A DNA stretch of 64,000 nucleotides from Atkinsonella hypoxylon. Its lineage: Eukaryota; Ascomycota; Sordariomycetes; Hypocreales; Clavicipitaceae. Position numbers and translations under genes: made by a program. The notes under the pieces are model-generated. The model had not been told where the DNA came from and made no database searches. It saw nothing but the letters and a program-made list of their open reading frames with translations. This document shows, in pieces, positions 22,850 to 33,023 of the stretch (its first letter is position 1; each line of letters opens with the position of its first letter). Location of the stretch: positions 111,797 through 175,796 of the forward strand of contig JFHB01000046.1 of the NCBI GenBank assembly GCA_000729835.1, in the 5' to 3' direction.

Positions 22850-23425
22850 GTTTTGAGTTTACTGTCATGCCTGAGTAAATGCTGGACTGGAGGTACTCTA
22901 GCTGTGATATATGAGACGAGAAGTCACGATTCAATAGGGAAAGCCGAGGTCTCAATGGCCGATCTAGCCTGGCTGAACAGCGGCAAGCGCGGCTGAAATT
23001 GGCATCAAGCCAGACGTAGCACAAACAGAGATGATGGAGGAGAGTAACTGTGGTCTATGCTAGTCCACGTCGAAAACGAGAGGTCAAAGTAAAAGGCAAC
23101 ACGATCCATGCCCAAGGAGAAAGGGTCAGATTCATATGGCATGCGCAATAGCTTCAGCTGGCATGGGTCCGATGAGGGAAATACCGATCATACGGAAAGA
23201 CGCGCCCGCGCTAAGCGTGACCCGCGGACGATTTCGGCGGCTCGCTTGTTCTCTGTTAAACTCATCTGGTTTGATTGCCCCTTGGTTTGACAGCTTCTTG
23301 ATGGATCCAATGGCTGACGCCCTGGTTTCTACGGGGTCACTTTTGCGTGGTATTTCTCAGGAACCAGGAGGTCAATTCATTTCGGCCAAAATCGGCACTT
23401 GAGAGTGTTGCCGCGGTAGCATCTG
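22850..23425. other. promoter of the Zn2Cys6 gene, 3' flank of the cyclophilin gene
   Basis: No gene is seen. Short frames on both strands have no recognisable content. Confidence 0.6.
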
Positions 23426-25421
23426 TTACATGATGTCAATATTGAGAATTTTGATGTCTTCTTCTGGTTTTTCCTTGTACGTCCTGACGCTTTCAATTTT
23501 CTGAATAACATCAAAGCCTTGTGTGGCCCGTCCGAAGATGGTATGCTTGCCATCTAGCCAGGGCTGTCAATTGTCAGTACGAACGGACAAGGGTCTTAGT
23601 TGGGGGTGGAGGGTAGCGTGACCACTTACCGTCTTTTCCGTGGTGATGAAGAACTGGCTTCCGTTAGTGTTGGGTCCAGCATTGGCCATGCTCACTGTAA
23701 AAGGCTTATCGTGCTTTAGGCTGCTAAATTCGTCTTCAAATTCCCTGCCCCAGATACTTTCGCCGCCCGTGCCGTCGCCTAGCGGATCGCCACCCTGGAT
23801 CATAAATTTTTTAATAACCCGATGAAATACTGTGTTGTTGTAGTAGTTGTTCTTCGCATGCGTGACGAAATTTTCAACCGCTTTCGGTGCCGCTTCCGGA
23901 AAGAGGCGGATGTGGATGTCACCATAAGTGGTATGAAGCACTGCAGCACTCCCTGTCGCCGTAGCCAGAGCATTGCCCTCCTTCTTGTTGCCCAACGTGG
24001 TTGGTCGCTCGTTCTGGACGTCTCGCGTGGATTTGGATATGTCATCATCATTAGTAAACATGTAGAAGCGAACCTTGCCGACCCCAGTGGCGACGAGGAT
24101 CGGGTCTCGGGTTTCCGCTTCTTGCAATAGCGGGTTACTTGAAGCCCCCATCTCGACGGAAACGATGCCCTTCTTCTGCGGCTGACCCTGGTAGAGACCA
24201 AGATTGACAGCACGGATATTCTCATCCTTGCCATAAACCTTCACCACTTGATTTGTGTAAGTGTTGACAACTTTGACACCAAGCATCGACCCATACACGA
24301 TAAAATTACCCGATTCGTCGAAAATGATGTTTGATTTGTTTCGCAGTATTTGCGAGTCCACCTCTCGCTCGTGCGCGAGTCTCCTTCCAAACTCGACGCC
24401 TTCCAGCCCGTGAGCACCAGCCTGTTGCATCTCTGCAATGGCCTGCAGGGACTCGTCATAGGTACGATGGAGCTTGCCAGATCCGAAATCAAATATTCGT
24501 ATTTTTCGATCTGGAAATGAGAATGCTGCGAAACTCTTGCCATTTGGTGAAATTGTCAGACATGTCGGAATTGACTTTGCTTTCTTGAAGTCGAATAAGT
24601 TGGTTGAGCTCTTATATTCAAATACATTGTCGGGCTTCTCGTAATTGCCAGTCGGTCGCCAGTACTCCACCATGCCATTTTCGTCTGCCGATACAACACA
24701 GTCGTAGGCATTGTTGAACGCCATGAGATGCACGGGGCTCCGATGTAGCCCTTTGATTGTGTGCATTGGTACTTCATTTTCACCCCGACCGTCGTAGACA
24801 TGTATCAGCGGCCTTGATTCTTCTGACACAGCAAGGAGCGGGAATGAAGCGCCTTTCTGATGCACCCAGCAGACGCACTTGGGAACGTAGTTCAACGCAA
24901 GCATGGACAACAAGTCGAACGTAATGACGTCGAAGATCTTGACTGTTTCATCGATTCCGGCAGTTGCAAAAGCTCGGCCGTCGTTGCTCGCTGATACGGA
25001 CTTGATATCGCCGCTATGTGCCTTGAATTCTTTCACAAACTCGATGCCCTGACCAATTTTCTTCCAGAATTTCACAACGCCATCAACGGAGGCGGTAATC
25101 AGAAAGTCGGTCAACGGCGTCCATGTAACAAATAGAACTTGTTCTTTGTGCATCAATGACTTCGAGTAGCGGGTCGACTTTGGAAGGGCTGCAATGTAGA
25201 GCTTTTCATAGGGAAGGACGCGACGCTTCTTTCTGGGCGCTTCGGACGGGAGTTGAGGGCCCAAGTCATCTTCGGAGGAGGAGTCTGATTCCATGTTAGC
25301 AAAAATTAATACCATGCCATTGGCGAGATATGGTTATACCTTCACCAGTGTTCCCAGCAAAGTCGGCATGGCTTCGCTTCTGTGAGCGGTTCTCATCATC
25401 GGTTGTGGCAGCGTCAGTCAT
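23426..25421 (-). CDS. PPWD1: WD40-repeat cyclophilin (PPWD1-type peptidyl-prolyl isomerase)
   Basis: Three exons (25421-25340, 25284-23630, 23563-23426) give 624 residues, close to human PPWD1. The acidic/basic N-terminus (SSSEDDLGPQLP, PRKKRR) is followed by a WD40 propeller (for example VTWTPLTDFLITASVDGVV, FATAGIDETVKIFDV) and a C-terminal cyclophilin domain (HTTYGDIHIRLFPEAAPKA, VFHRVIKKFMIQGGDPLGDG, FSMANAGPNTNGSQFFIT-type segment). The catalytic Arg in FHRVI is present, and the active-site Trp falls in the last exon (PWLDGKHTIFG). PPWD1 proteins are found in spliceosomes and isomerise prolyl bonds. The start is in exon 1 (MTDAATTDDENRSQK), reached by removing a 55-nt intron; without this, a poor alternative start would be used. 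Confidence 0.93.
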
Positions 25422-26022
25422 CTCGGGGATTCGCGAAGTTTGGGCCTACATAGCACAATGCGAACTGGGCAGACGCAAAGAAAAGGCAATGGTGTTATCC
25501 GTTGTTTGCCTGCGGGCGCAAATCGACTTGCTGGCAGAAGGCGGTGATGGAGAAGGACTCCCTGCCTCGCGGAGCTCTGTTGGCTCAAGTGCTCTCAAAT
25601 CTGGCAGGAGCACCCCACTATGAGCTGTGTCTGGTACGACGCTGGACCAGGTGTCAGCCTCTACCAGTCAGTCGCGCGCCATGTTGTGCTACCACACTCT
25701 ACACACGAAGGCACATACGTAATATTTAGAGCTGGAAATCATGCAGCATTGTGATTGAAACAATACTTCAGCATCTTTTGACGCTATCATGTCTTTCCCT
25801 TGTGGAGCACTTTGCTATTGTGGCATCTCAACATGCCCACCTACTTCTGATCCATTCCCTCATCAGGAGTCCGTCTAGATTCCTCGGCACGGCCGCTACC
25901 CCGGATTGAATGCTCCAACAGGTTCTCAGCAACATGATAGTATTAACTATATCTAATTTTCTCTGTTGTGGCAACGCTCTCCCTTTGCAACCCTGCAGCC
26001 TGCTCTGACTCTTTGACTCAAA
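25422..26022. other. divergent promoter region (PPWD1 / FAR-17a gene)
   Basis: This is shared upstream DNA of two genes transcribed apart. Nothing beyond short frames is visible. Confidence 0.6.
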
Positions 26023-26793
26023 ATGGCTCGGCATCACCTTCAGCGTCTCAATTCCCCAGCTCCCTCGATTTCTTTGCTCTTTCACTTAATGGGGGCAGCG
26101 TCTCTGGCCCAAAGCTTCCACTTTCTGTTCGGCTGGGACACGTCTATTTCTCGATCGCATGGCTGGTACTTCCAATTCTTGACCATCATCGGGCTTGCCC
26201 TGTCCCAGTCTGTCTTTCTCCTCGCCGCCGTCGCTGATGTATCTGGTAACACGACCCTGTTTCAATTTAAAAATATCATCTCCATCATTGCTACTCCCCT
26301 CGAGGTCCTCATCTCGACCTTGTACTGGGGACTATGTGCCATTGACACGAACCTCGTAAATCAACCTGGATTTGAACTTGACATATGGGCAGACGTCGGC
26401 TTTCACTTGGCACCAGCGGTTTTCTTGACCTTGGACTTGATCCTCTTCAGCCCCCCTTGGAAGATCTCGGCATATTGGATGATGTCTCTGAGTACGGCAT
26501 TTGCCTTTGCTTATTGGTACTGGGTTGAGATATGCTTCAGCAAAAACGAATGGTAAGTAGTCAAGAAGACGTTGCAGTGCATAGAGCAATGGGCATTGAT
26601 GCTGATATGACTGGCTAGGTATCCATATCCCTTGTTTGAGCTTCTAACCACCACTCAACGTGTATTTCTCTTCACGTTCTCAGCAGTTCTCGTGACAACG
26701 TTCTCTGGCCTGCTTAAATGGACCTATGGTGTTGTAAACGGGCACGGTCAGGCGCGCCAAGAGGCCCATAGTTTAACGAAGAAGATTCAATAG
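26023..26793 (+). CDS. FAR-17a/AIG1-like membrane protein
   Basis: Exons 26023-26552 and 26619-26793 join across a 66-nt intron (GTAAGT donor, GACTGGCTAG acceptor) to give 234 residues. Several hydrophobic segments are evident (LGLALSQSVFLLAAVAD-like, IISIIATPLEVLISTLYWGL, FHLAPAVFLTLDLILFSP, MSLSTAFAFAYWYWVEI, VFLFTFSAVLVTTFSGLLKW), consistent with about six membrane passes. The HLAPAVFLTLD and TLYWGL segments are typical of the androgen-induced FAR-17a/AIG1 family. Animal members hydrolyse branched fatty-acid esters of hydroxy fatty acids using Thr and His residues within the membrane; whether the fungal protein does the same is inference. It converges with the FMN dehydrogenase gene, with only 127 bases between them. 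Confidence 0.88.
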
Positions 26794-26920
26794 GTCAAGC
26801 TGTCTCAGTGCAAGATGAATACTAGGCGCTTTCCGATATGGTTTGAGGCGTCATGGTGAACCGCATTTACAGTCGCCAAATAATAAATATAGTTCTAGTT
26901 CCAGTGCAACACTATAAACA

Positions 26921-28266
26921 CTATAAATTAGCTTTGACGTCCCCTGGATGTGAGATTCTGGTCAGCAACGACCGTTTGATGTCCTGTATCGTGCGGGCGC
27001 CAGAAAAGCCCATTGTGAGGTCAAAATCAGCCAAAAGCCCAGCTATAACGGCTTCTGCACCAAAATGGCCGTCAATACCCAGTCCATATACTACGGGACG
27101 GCCAAGGAACACACCCTTAGCTCCCAAGGCAATGGCTTTGAGGATATCGGCCCCCGTCCGAATGCCTGAGTCAAGCATGACGGTAATCTTGTCACCCACT
27201 GCATCTGCAATACCAGGGAGAGCATCCAGTGTTCCAATTGCGCCATCCAATTGTCTACCTCCATGTGTACTCACGATGATGCCGTCTACACCATGTTTCA
27301 CAGCAAGCCTGGCATCGTCAACACTCAACACCCCTTTCAGAACTATTGGTCCACCCCAGTACTTTTTTAGAATCTTCAAATCCTCCCAGCTACGACTGAC
27401 ACCAGGAAAGACTTCACTACACCAGTACATGCCCGCCTGGACCGAACTCTCTTCAGGCGTCTCTCCATCGGTTCTCTCCGCAAACTTGCGTCTGAATACC
27501 GGATCGTTGAAACCAACATCATCGCCTTCGCCCACAATGAAAGGCACCGAGGCTGGATCGAGGTCATATGGCCGCCATGCCAGAGTCCACGTGTCAAGAG
27601 TCACAATAAGGACCTTGAAGCCATTGGTCTTTGCACGGGAGAGAATCGATGCCGTGATTTCCTCATCGAGCGGCCAGTATAATTGGAACCATTTGGGGCC
27701 TTCGGGGACTTTCTCGACTAATTCCTCGATGTTGGTCGAGGCAGCCGTACTGAGCGTGAATGGCACACGTAGATTGGCACATGCAGTTGCCGTCCCAACT
27801 TCTTTGTCGGGATGATACCATGACTGTACACCGATGGGGGCCACTAAGACGGGCGTATCTAGGTAGATGATTAGCATCGTAACATTAATTCTGGCTCGCA
27901 ACGCTCTTATGAACGAGAACATTCGCGAGAGAATATAAAAAAAAAAAGATGGCACAAAGCGATCGTACCATATTTCTCTCCGAACAAAGTCGTGCTTAGG
28001 TCGCGAGGCGTCGTAGGCGTGAGCACTCGTGGTACAACTTTCCACTGCCGAAACGCCAGTCTATTAGCATCCATCGTGGAAGACTCGCCGGCCCCGCCCT
28101 TGATGTACTCCCATCCCTTTTTGGGCATCACTCTTTTTGCCTGTTCTTCAAGAGCATTTGGGTTGGTGGTGACGGTGGGAGGGGAGCCCAGGAGGATGCC
28201 CTTCTCCAGAATGGCCTTGAGGTATTGAGCATATGGCACCCTTTCATCATCGCCGTTTCCAGACAT
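26921..28266 (-). CDS. FMN-dependent 2-hydroxyacid dehydrogenase (lactate monooxygenase/oxidase type)
   Basis: Exons 28266-27969 and 27858-26921 join across a 110-nt intron and give 411 residues. The protein is a complete FMN_dh barrel without a cytochrome b5 domain or mitochondrial presequence, so it resembles lactate 2-monooxygenase or peroxisomal/cytosolic 2-hydroxyacid oxidases and not cytochrome b2. Visible segments are EYIKGGAGESSTMDANR, VLVAPIGVQSW, STAASTNIEEL, WFQLYWP, VTLDTWTLAWRP, GPIVLKGVLSVDDA, the active-site HGGRQLDGA and DSGIRTGADILKAIALGA. The residue before the catalytic His is Thr (VSTHGGRQ), where most relatives have Asn. The substrate cannot be read from sequence. It diverges from SLD5. 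Confidence 0.9.
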
Positions 28267-28762
28267 GATGACTTTCTCCCAATCCGGAGAGTAGAAATTG
28301 GCTGCAGTGTTGCGATAACACTGCAGACCGAGAAGACATTCAATCGATGTCGAGATGCATCAGATGGACACACTTCGCAAAGTCGAAGGAGGTTACCGGC
28401 ATTAATTGAACCTCGGCACGGGGCTCGACTTGTTTGACTCAAGGATGTATGTACCGTAATAGGTACCTAGGAGGTAGTTTACCTCAAGTCCAGGGTCGTC
28501 GCTAGAGCGTAACTAGGGTGTATCAGTCGGTATGCAGGTACATACTAGGTACCTAAACCCACGTACTGACTGCTCCTCAACGCGTCTCTGGCCTAACAGG
28601 TGCCCAAGACAACCCCACTATCCCACCATCAAACCACATGCATTAAATTGGCCTGACGATTTATACAGTGCAACTGAGATGGGCTTGATTCCATTGTCAA
28701 ATCACTCAAGTTAGGTATTGCCAAGATCTTCATGTCATAGTACGAACAACTTGCTATTGACC
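28267..28762. other. divergent promoter region with two AGGTACCT palindromes
   Basis: This is upstream DNA shared by the FMN dehydrogenase and SLD5. The 8-bp palindrome AGGTACCT occurs at 28461-28468 and 28547-28554. No gene is seen. Confidence 0.6.
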
Positions 28763-29623
28763 ATGGATATCGACGATATCCTCCGTGAAGTTGACCCGTC
28801 ATCTTATTCCATCCCCTCCGGCACGCGCGACCTTCAAGCCTTGACGCGTCGATGGGTAGCAGAACGATCAGCCCCAGAACTGTTAGCGTGAGTCTTGACT
28901 TGCAACAAATCCAACACAATGTCCCTGATACATTTCAAGGCGCTTATACAAACAATGTCCCGGTGATGATAACATGCGCTTATAGATGGCCCTCAGACGG
29001 CCTCTTTGAGCGAGTCACCGACCGCATCAAAGCCCAGATTGAAAAAGTCGAGGAGTTAACAGGCGACATGGACCCCAAGACCAACTTCTCTCTTATCGTA
29101 ATACAGACCGAATTGGAAAGGTACAAATTCTTGGTCAGAAGTTATTTGAGAGTGAGAGTATCCAAGGTGCGACCATTCCCCTTGCTTAATCTTGACTCCC
29201 TCCTCAGGCCGGGACGTTTCAACTGCAGTGGCAGTGGCCATTCGTTGACCAGACGCCAAATAGATTGACAAAAATACGCTACACTACCTTTCTGCAGAAG
29301 ATCTGCGAGGTAGGCTTTCTCCAACAGAGCTCGCCTACGCCACCAGACATCAGGCTCTACTTCACAACCACTATCTTTCATCCTTCCTCGGATCCTTCCC
29401 ACAACAGCTCCAGAATTTGAACGACACGGCGGGCAATATCAGCATGATTGATACGCCAGATCTGGACACAGCCGTCTTCATTCGCATGCTTAAGGACAAA
29501 GATGTCCACGGGCAGGGAACTGATGCGGACGTCACGCTCCCGGCTGTGGAAGGAGATGTACTGATTTTGAGGTGGTCTAGTGCCAAACCGTTGGTACAGG
29601 ACGGGGAAGCTGAGTTGGTATAA
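28763..29623 (+). CDS. SLD5: GINS complex subunit Sld5
   Basis: Three exons (28763-28887, 28986-29166, 29264-29623) give 221 residues, the usual length. The N-terminus MDIDDILREVDP is typical. The A domain reads AQIEKVEELTG, SLIVIQTELERYKFLVRSYLRVRVSKIDK and LSPTELAYATRHQALL, with the conserved ERYKFLVRSYLR core. The B domain near the C-terminus reads LDTAVFIRMLKD and the segment ending LILRWSSAKPLVQDGEAELV. Sld5 is one of four GINS subunits that join Mcm2-7 and Cdc45 as the replicative helicase. Both introns are GT-AG and lie in phase with the family alignment. Confidence 0.95.
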
Positions 29624-30456
29624 TTAGAAGCAGGCTACTCGAGCAGTAGAAGAAGCATCACGAGAGATGGGAAAGACTCTTAATTCGTCATTTCGGGGAC
29701 CGTTATGAGAGCTCTAGCCTGTGTCCGTTGATGACACAGGATATTTGCGAGTACCACCGAACAAAGGAACATGATATAACGGAAGGCCTGATGAAAAGTC
29801 AAGGACGATTGCTCAAGGAGATATGTACCAGAAATGACGATCCACGAGAGCAGATGTTTTGGACGCGGAAACAGAATATAACCGCTGAGAACAAAACCAC
29901 CGACCAACTGATATTTCCCTCTCTATTTCCGGAAAGAAGAACGACGCCAACTCGTTCATTATTATGACGCACATACCATGCCATATTTTAGTTCTCTGTT
30001 CTGGACGACAGCAGGAGTGTATGTCCAAAGACATGGCCAACACCATTATATCCACCCAGCCATCAGATTTTTCGGATGCAAGCACCAACTTTGCATCGCA
30101 CGATACCAATTCCATGTTTGTCTAGTGCTTGAACCACCAAGAGCACGGCTGTAGTAAAGCAGCACGGTGCGCGAGAACAATGAGAACAATATGCTACGTC
30201 GAGGATTCAACTTGGCAGGGAAGAACCCGGACCACCCACGACTTACATCTGAGCAAGCCAAGGCGAAGCAATAAATCAATACAAGTAGGACCTGTTATTT
30301 TGAAATTTCCACAGTTCACAGTCCCAATGATTTACTTGGGTCCTCCATTTCAAATCAAGAGTTAATCCAAGCAGCGTTTCTCACACGAACTAAAAATCCA
30401 ATCACACTTCCCTTCTTTCATCGCACTCGCAATCCCGCTCATCTTCATGTTGCATA
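29624..30456. other. intergenic, nothing recognised
   Basis: This lies between SLD5 and a small secreted-protein gene on the same strand. No exon, RNA gene or repeat is recognised. The last part must be the secreted-protein promoter. Confidence 0.6.
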
Positions 30457-30753
30457 ATGCGTTCCAATTACCTATCTCTGCTATACCTCGCAGCATCAGC
30501 ACTGGCTCTAGATTGCAAGAACACACGGTGCTGCCAGTGCACTACCTTCGGGCGCTACGACAATGATCAAACGCAGTGTGTCTACGACCATGTCGGGGCC
30601 GAGGCCTGGGATGATAGGGGCTACGGGTTGTTCTTTTGTCATGTCGACGTGTCGCAGTCGCGGATTGCCGAACTGTGCCGTGGAGAGGGGGAGGTGTGCC
30701 ATTCGCACGGATGGAGGGGATATGACTGCTGGGATTGCAGATATGAAGACTGA
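30457..30753 (+). CDS. small secreted cysteine-rich protein (effector-like)
   Basis: A single exon of 98 residues starts MRSNYLSLLYLAASALALDC, a clear signal peptide with cleavage expected close to Leu-Asp at about residue 18. The mature part has ten cysteines (20, 25, 26, 28, 41, 61, 74, 81, 91, 94), enough for five disulphides, and ends CWDCRYED. Beyond the cysteines it is rich in Tyr, Trp, His and Asp. I do not recognise a family. Its size, secretion signal and cysteine density are those of candidate fungal effectors or antimicrobial peptides; this is inference from composition only. No intron is needed, and the ATG at 30457 is the only start that gives the signal peptide. Confidence 0.75.
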   Translation: MRSNYLSLLYLAASALALDCKNTRCCQCTTFGRYDNDQTQCVYDHVGAEAWDDRGYGLFFCHVDVSQSRIAELCRGEGEVCHSHGWRGYDCWDCRYED

Positions 30754-30908
30754 GTGGAAGGGGCTGGGCTCGTGCCTGTCTTGATGTATCTTGGCTGAGA
30801 TGGCTGCGCGCGGTCAACGGAAAGGCATGCCTACTTACAATGAGGGGAATCTTCTAATAGTTAATGAATGATGCTCCATTCGTCTCTGTTCAACTAAATG
30901 GCAAAGGC

Positions 30909-32648
30909 CTAAGTCCTAATGTGCCATAGTCTAATCTTGCCCGCGTCATTGCCAACAGCCAAGAGGTCACTCTGTCTCCCAAACGCCACCGAAGTGACTC
31001 GTCCGAGCGGTGTCTGCTCCGTCGGCCAGTTTCGGTAGACAGTGCAGCTGGGCAAGTGCACTAATCGCAGAGCATCCTTTTTGTCGCGACTGCCAAAAGC
31101 GAGCAACTGGCCATCTGGTGAAAAGGCAATGACCGTGATGGGCGTGATCAATTGCTCTAATGTTCGAGTCGGAGCAGGACGCGTCTTGATGACAGGATCA
31201 TCGCCCGCCTGAGACTCAATGAGAGCACTCCTGTCGTAGATGTTTGCGATGCCGCTGTTCGAGCCCACAGCTACCCAGCGGTCTTCGCCAAGCGCAGCAG
31301 GGCCGTTGTGCCCCCCAAGTCCGACGACAATGCCTCCGACACAGCCGTCATCATGCCAGATGCCAAGGAACTTCTTCGACTCCATGCTGTACTCGCCCAC
31401 CTGGCCATCTTTCCCCAAAATGGTCATCCCGTTCCCTGACTTCCACCACGCAAAGTCAGCAATACCATGCCGACTTGACAGTCTGGCGGCAGCAATCCAT
31501 TGCAGCGAGACCACGTTCAGGACATTGATGATCCCGCCTCCCTTCCGCGACGAGGCGACGATTCCCATGTATCGCCCGCAGGGACTCAACTTGAAGTGCT
31601 CCATGGACTTGTGCTCGAGACGGTGTCCGTTGATTTGCGTCGTCTTTTGCACTGTGCCCGACGGCAGATGCCAGTGGTGGAAATACTTTCTCCGGCCTGC
31701 AAAGAAAATCTTGTCACCTTCGGGGTATAGGAATTGCGCTTGCCGCACATCTACTTGCTTCACTTGGACGGACGTGAGCTGCGGGTTTGGCGTGGGCTGC
31801 GCCTCGGGGGCGATGTGGTGCAGATAGAGAATGGATGCTGTGCTGGCGGATAGAAGGACGGGGTATTCCGGGTGAAATGAGAGACATTCCACCGAGGCCT
31901 TGTGTTTGTCCGATATGTCTCTTGTTCTTTGAATGTCGATTACTTCGGGGCGCAACTTGCGCTTCTTTGAGCCGCCCAGTCCGGCCAATTGTCGGACGTC
32001 GCGTAGGAACGCGTCCAGAGGTTGCGCAGAGGTCTCCCCGTCAGAGTCATCGATTGAGGAGCTAGAACCAGCAGAACTTCGCCTCCTCCTCGTGGAAGGG
32101 CGGTTCCGAGCTTCCTTGGCCCACGCTGGCGCCGGATTGACTCGCAGGTATTGCTGTCGCAGTCGTCTCGAGTACTCGGTTCCGCTGATCAAGTCGTCCT
32201 CCAGAGTTGTTCTTAATCTTCGCAGTTTTGAGTTCGAAGCAAGAGAAACCACTAAGCGCTCGTCATCGCTGTCTTCCCAAGCAGGTGCATTACCCTGCTC
32301 CGTCTCCGGGGGTTTCGCGACAGCTTTTGTCACGCTACCGCCGGTGCCGGTATCCAAAACGAACAAATCGGCATCATCCATATCTTCCATGCCCCCGGCG
32401 TCAGCGTCGCCCATTTGAATATCGTCAGCGTCGGTACCATCCGGAAGGTCTCCATCTTTGAATAAGCTCTGTCTGAAACTGGCCTTATTGCCTAATACCA
32501 ATCGCTCGAGCTCTTCCTCGTCCGAGTCCTTCTCGAATATCCCGGATGATTTCTTGTTGTTGACCATGTCATCAGAGCCGGCATCTGAAGAAATGTCGCT
32601 TTCCGACTCCTGTGAGTCCGAGATCCATGAGTTGACGTTGTTCGACAT
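30909..32648 (-). CDS. UTP18: U3 snoRNP-associated WD40 protein Utp18
   Basis: A single exon of 579 residues starts MSNNVNSWISDSQESESD. The N-terminal third is acidic and low complexity (DADDIQMGDADAGGMEDMDD). The C-terminal two thirds form a WD40 propeller with family-specific segments: ECLSFHPEYPVLLSAS, QAQFLYPEGDKIFFAGRRKY, GHRLEHKSMEHFKLSPCGRY, IADFAWWKSG and VAFGRQSDLLAVGNDAGKI. Utp18 is a subunit of the UtpB module of the small-subunit processome in the nucleolus and helps recruit the exosome helicase during 18S rRNA maturation in yeast. Its 3' end faces that of the secreted-protein gene 155 bases away. Confidence 0.95.
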   Translation of the reverse strand: MSNNVNSWISDSQESESDISSDAGSDDMVNNKKSSGIFEKDSDEEELERLVLGNKASFRQSLFKDGDLPDGTDADDIQMGDADAGGMEDMDDADLFVLDTGTGGSVTKAVAKPPETEQGNAPAWEDSDDERLVVSLASNSKLRRLRTTLEDDLISGTEYSRRLRQQYLRVNPAPAWAKEARNRPSTRRRRSSAGSSSSIDDSDGETSAQPLDAFLRDVRQLAGLGGSKKRKLRPEVIDIQRTRDISDKHKASVECLSFHPEYPVLLSASTASILYLHHIAPEAQPTPNPQLTSVQVKQVDVRQAQFLYPEGDKIFFAGRRKYFHHWHLPSGTVQKTTQINGHRLEHKSMEHFKLSPCGRYMGIVASSRKGGGIINVLNVVSLQWIAAARLSSRHGIADFAWWKSGNGMTILGKDGQVGEYSMESKKFLGIWHDDGCVGGIVVGLGGHNGPAALGEDRWVAVGSNSGIANIYDRSALIESQAGDDPVIKTRPAPTRTLEQLITPITVIAFSPDGQLLAFGSRDKKDALRLVHLPSCTVYRNWPTEQTPLGRVTSVAFGRQSDLLAVGNDAGKIRLWHIRT

Positions 32649-33023
32649 TTTTAGCGACTAAAGCCTCGATCGTTAACGAGGACAGTTGTACGTTGGCTAC
32701 CAACTCCAAGATGAAAATTTCCTGGTGTTAATTTTTTGGTATGCTAGATCAGCCTTGCATAAGCCCCGCCACAAAGTGGGTCCATAACTATCCAGGAGCC
32801 AATGAAGCGGAGAGTGTTTCACAAGGCTGAATTCTGCTGACCTGACTTCAATTGACTACATCAGAAAGATTTAACGCAGTTCACTTGTACACCTAAAAGG
32901 TCAACTGAGACGCATTCTCAAATCATTCAGCACATGCACACCATATATTTACACAGGGTATTCTTAAAGAAAATCCCAGACGAATTTGTGGAATTTTCAA
33001 ACAAGCGCAGTCCACCATTCAAC
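32649..33023. other. UTP18 promoter and 3' flank of pseudouridine gene
   Basis: About 0.37 kb without coding content. The left part must be UTP18 promoter and the right part 3' untranslated sequence. Confidence 0.6.
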
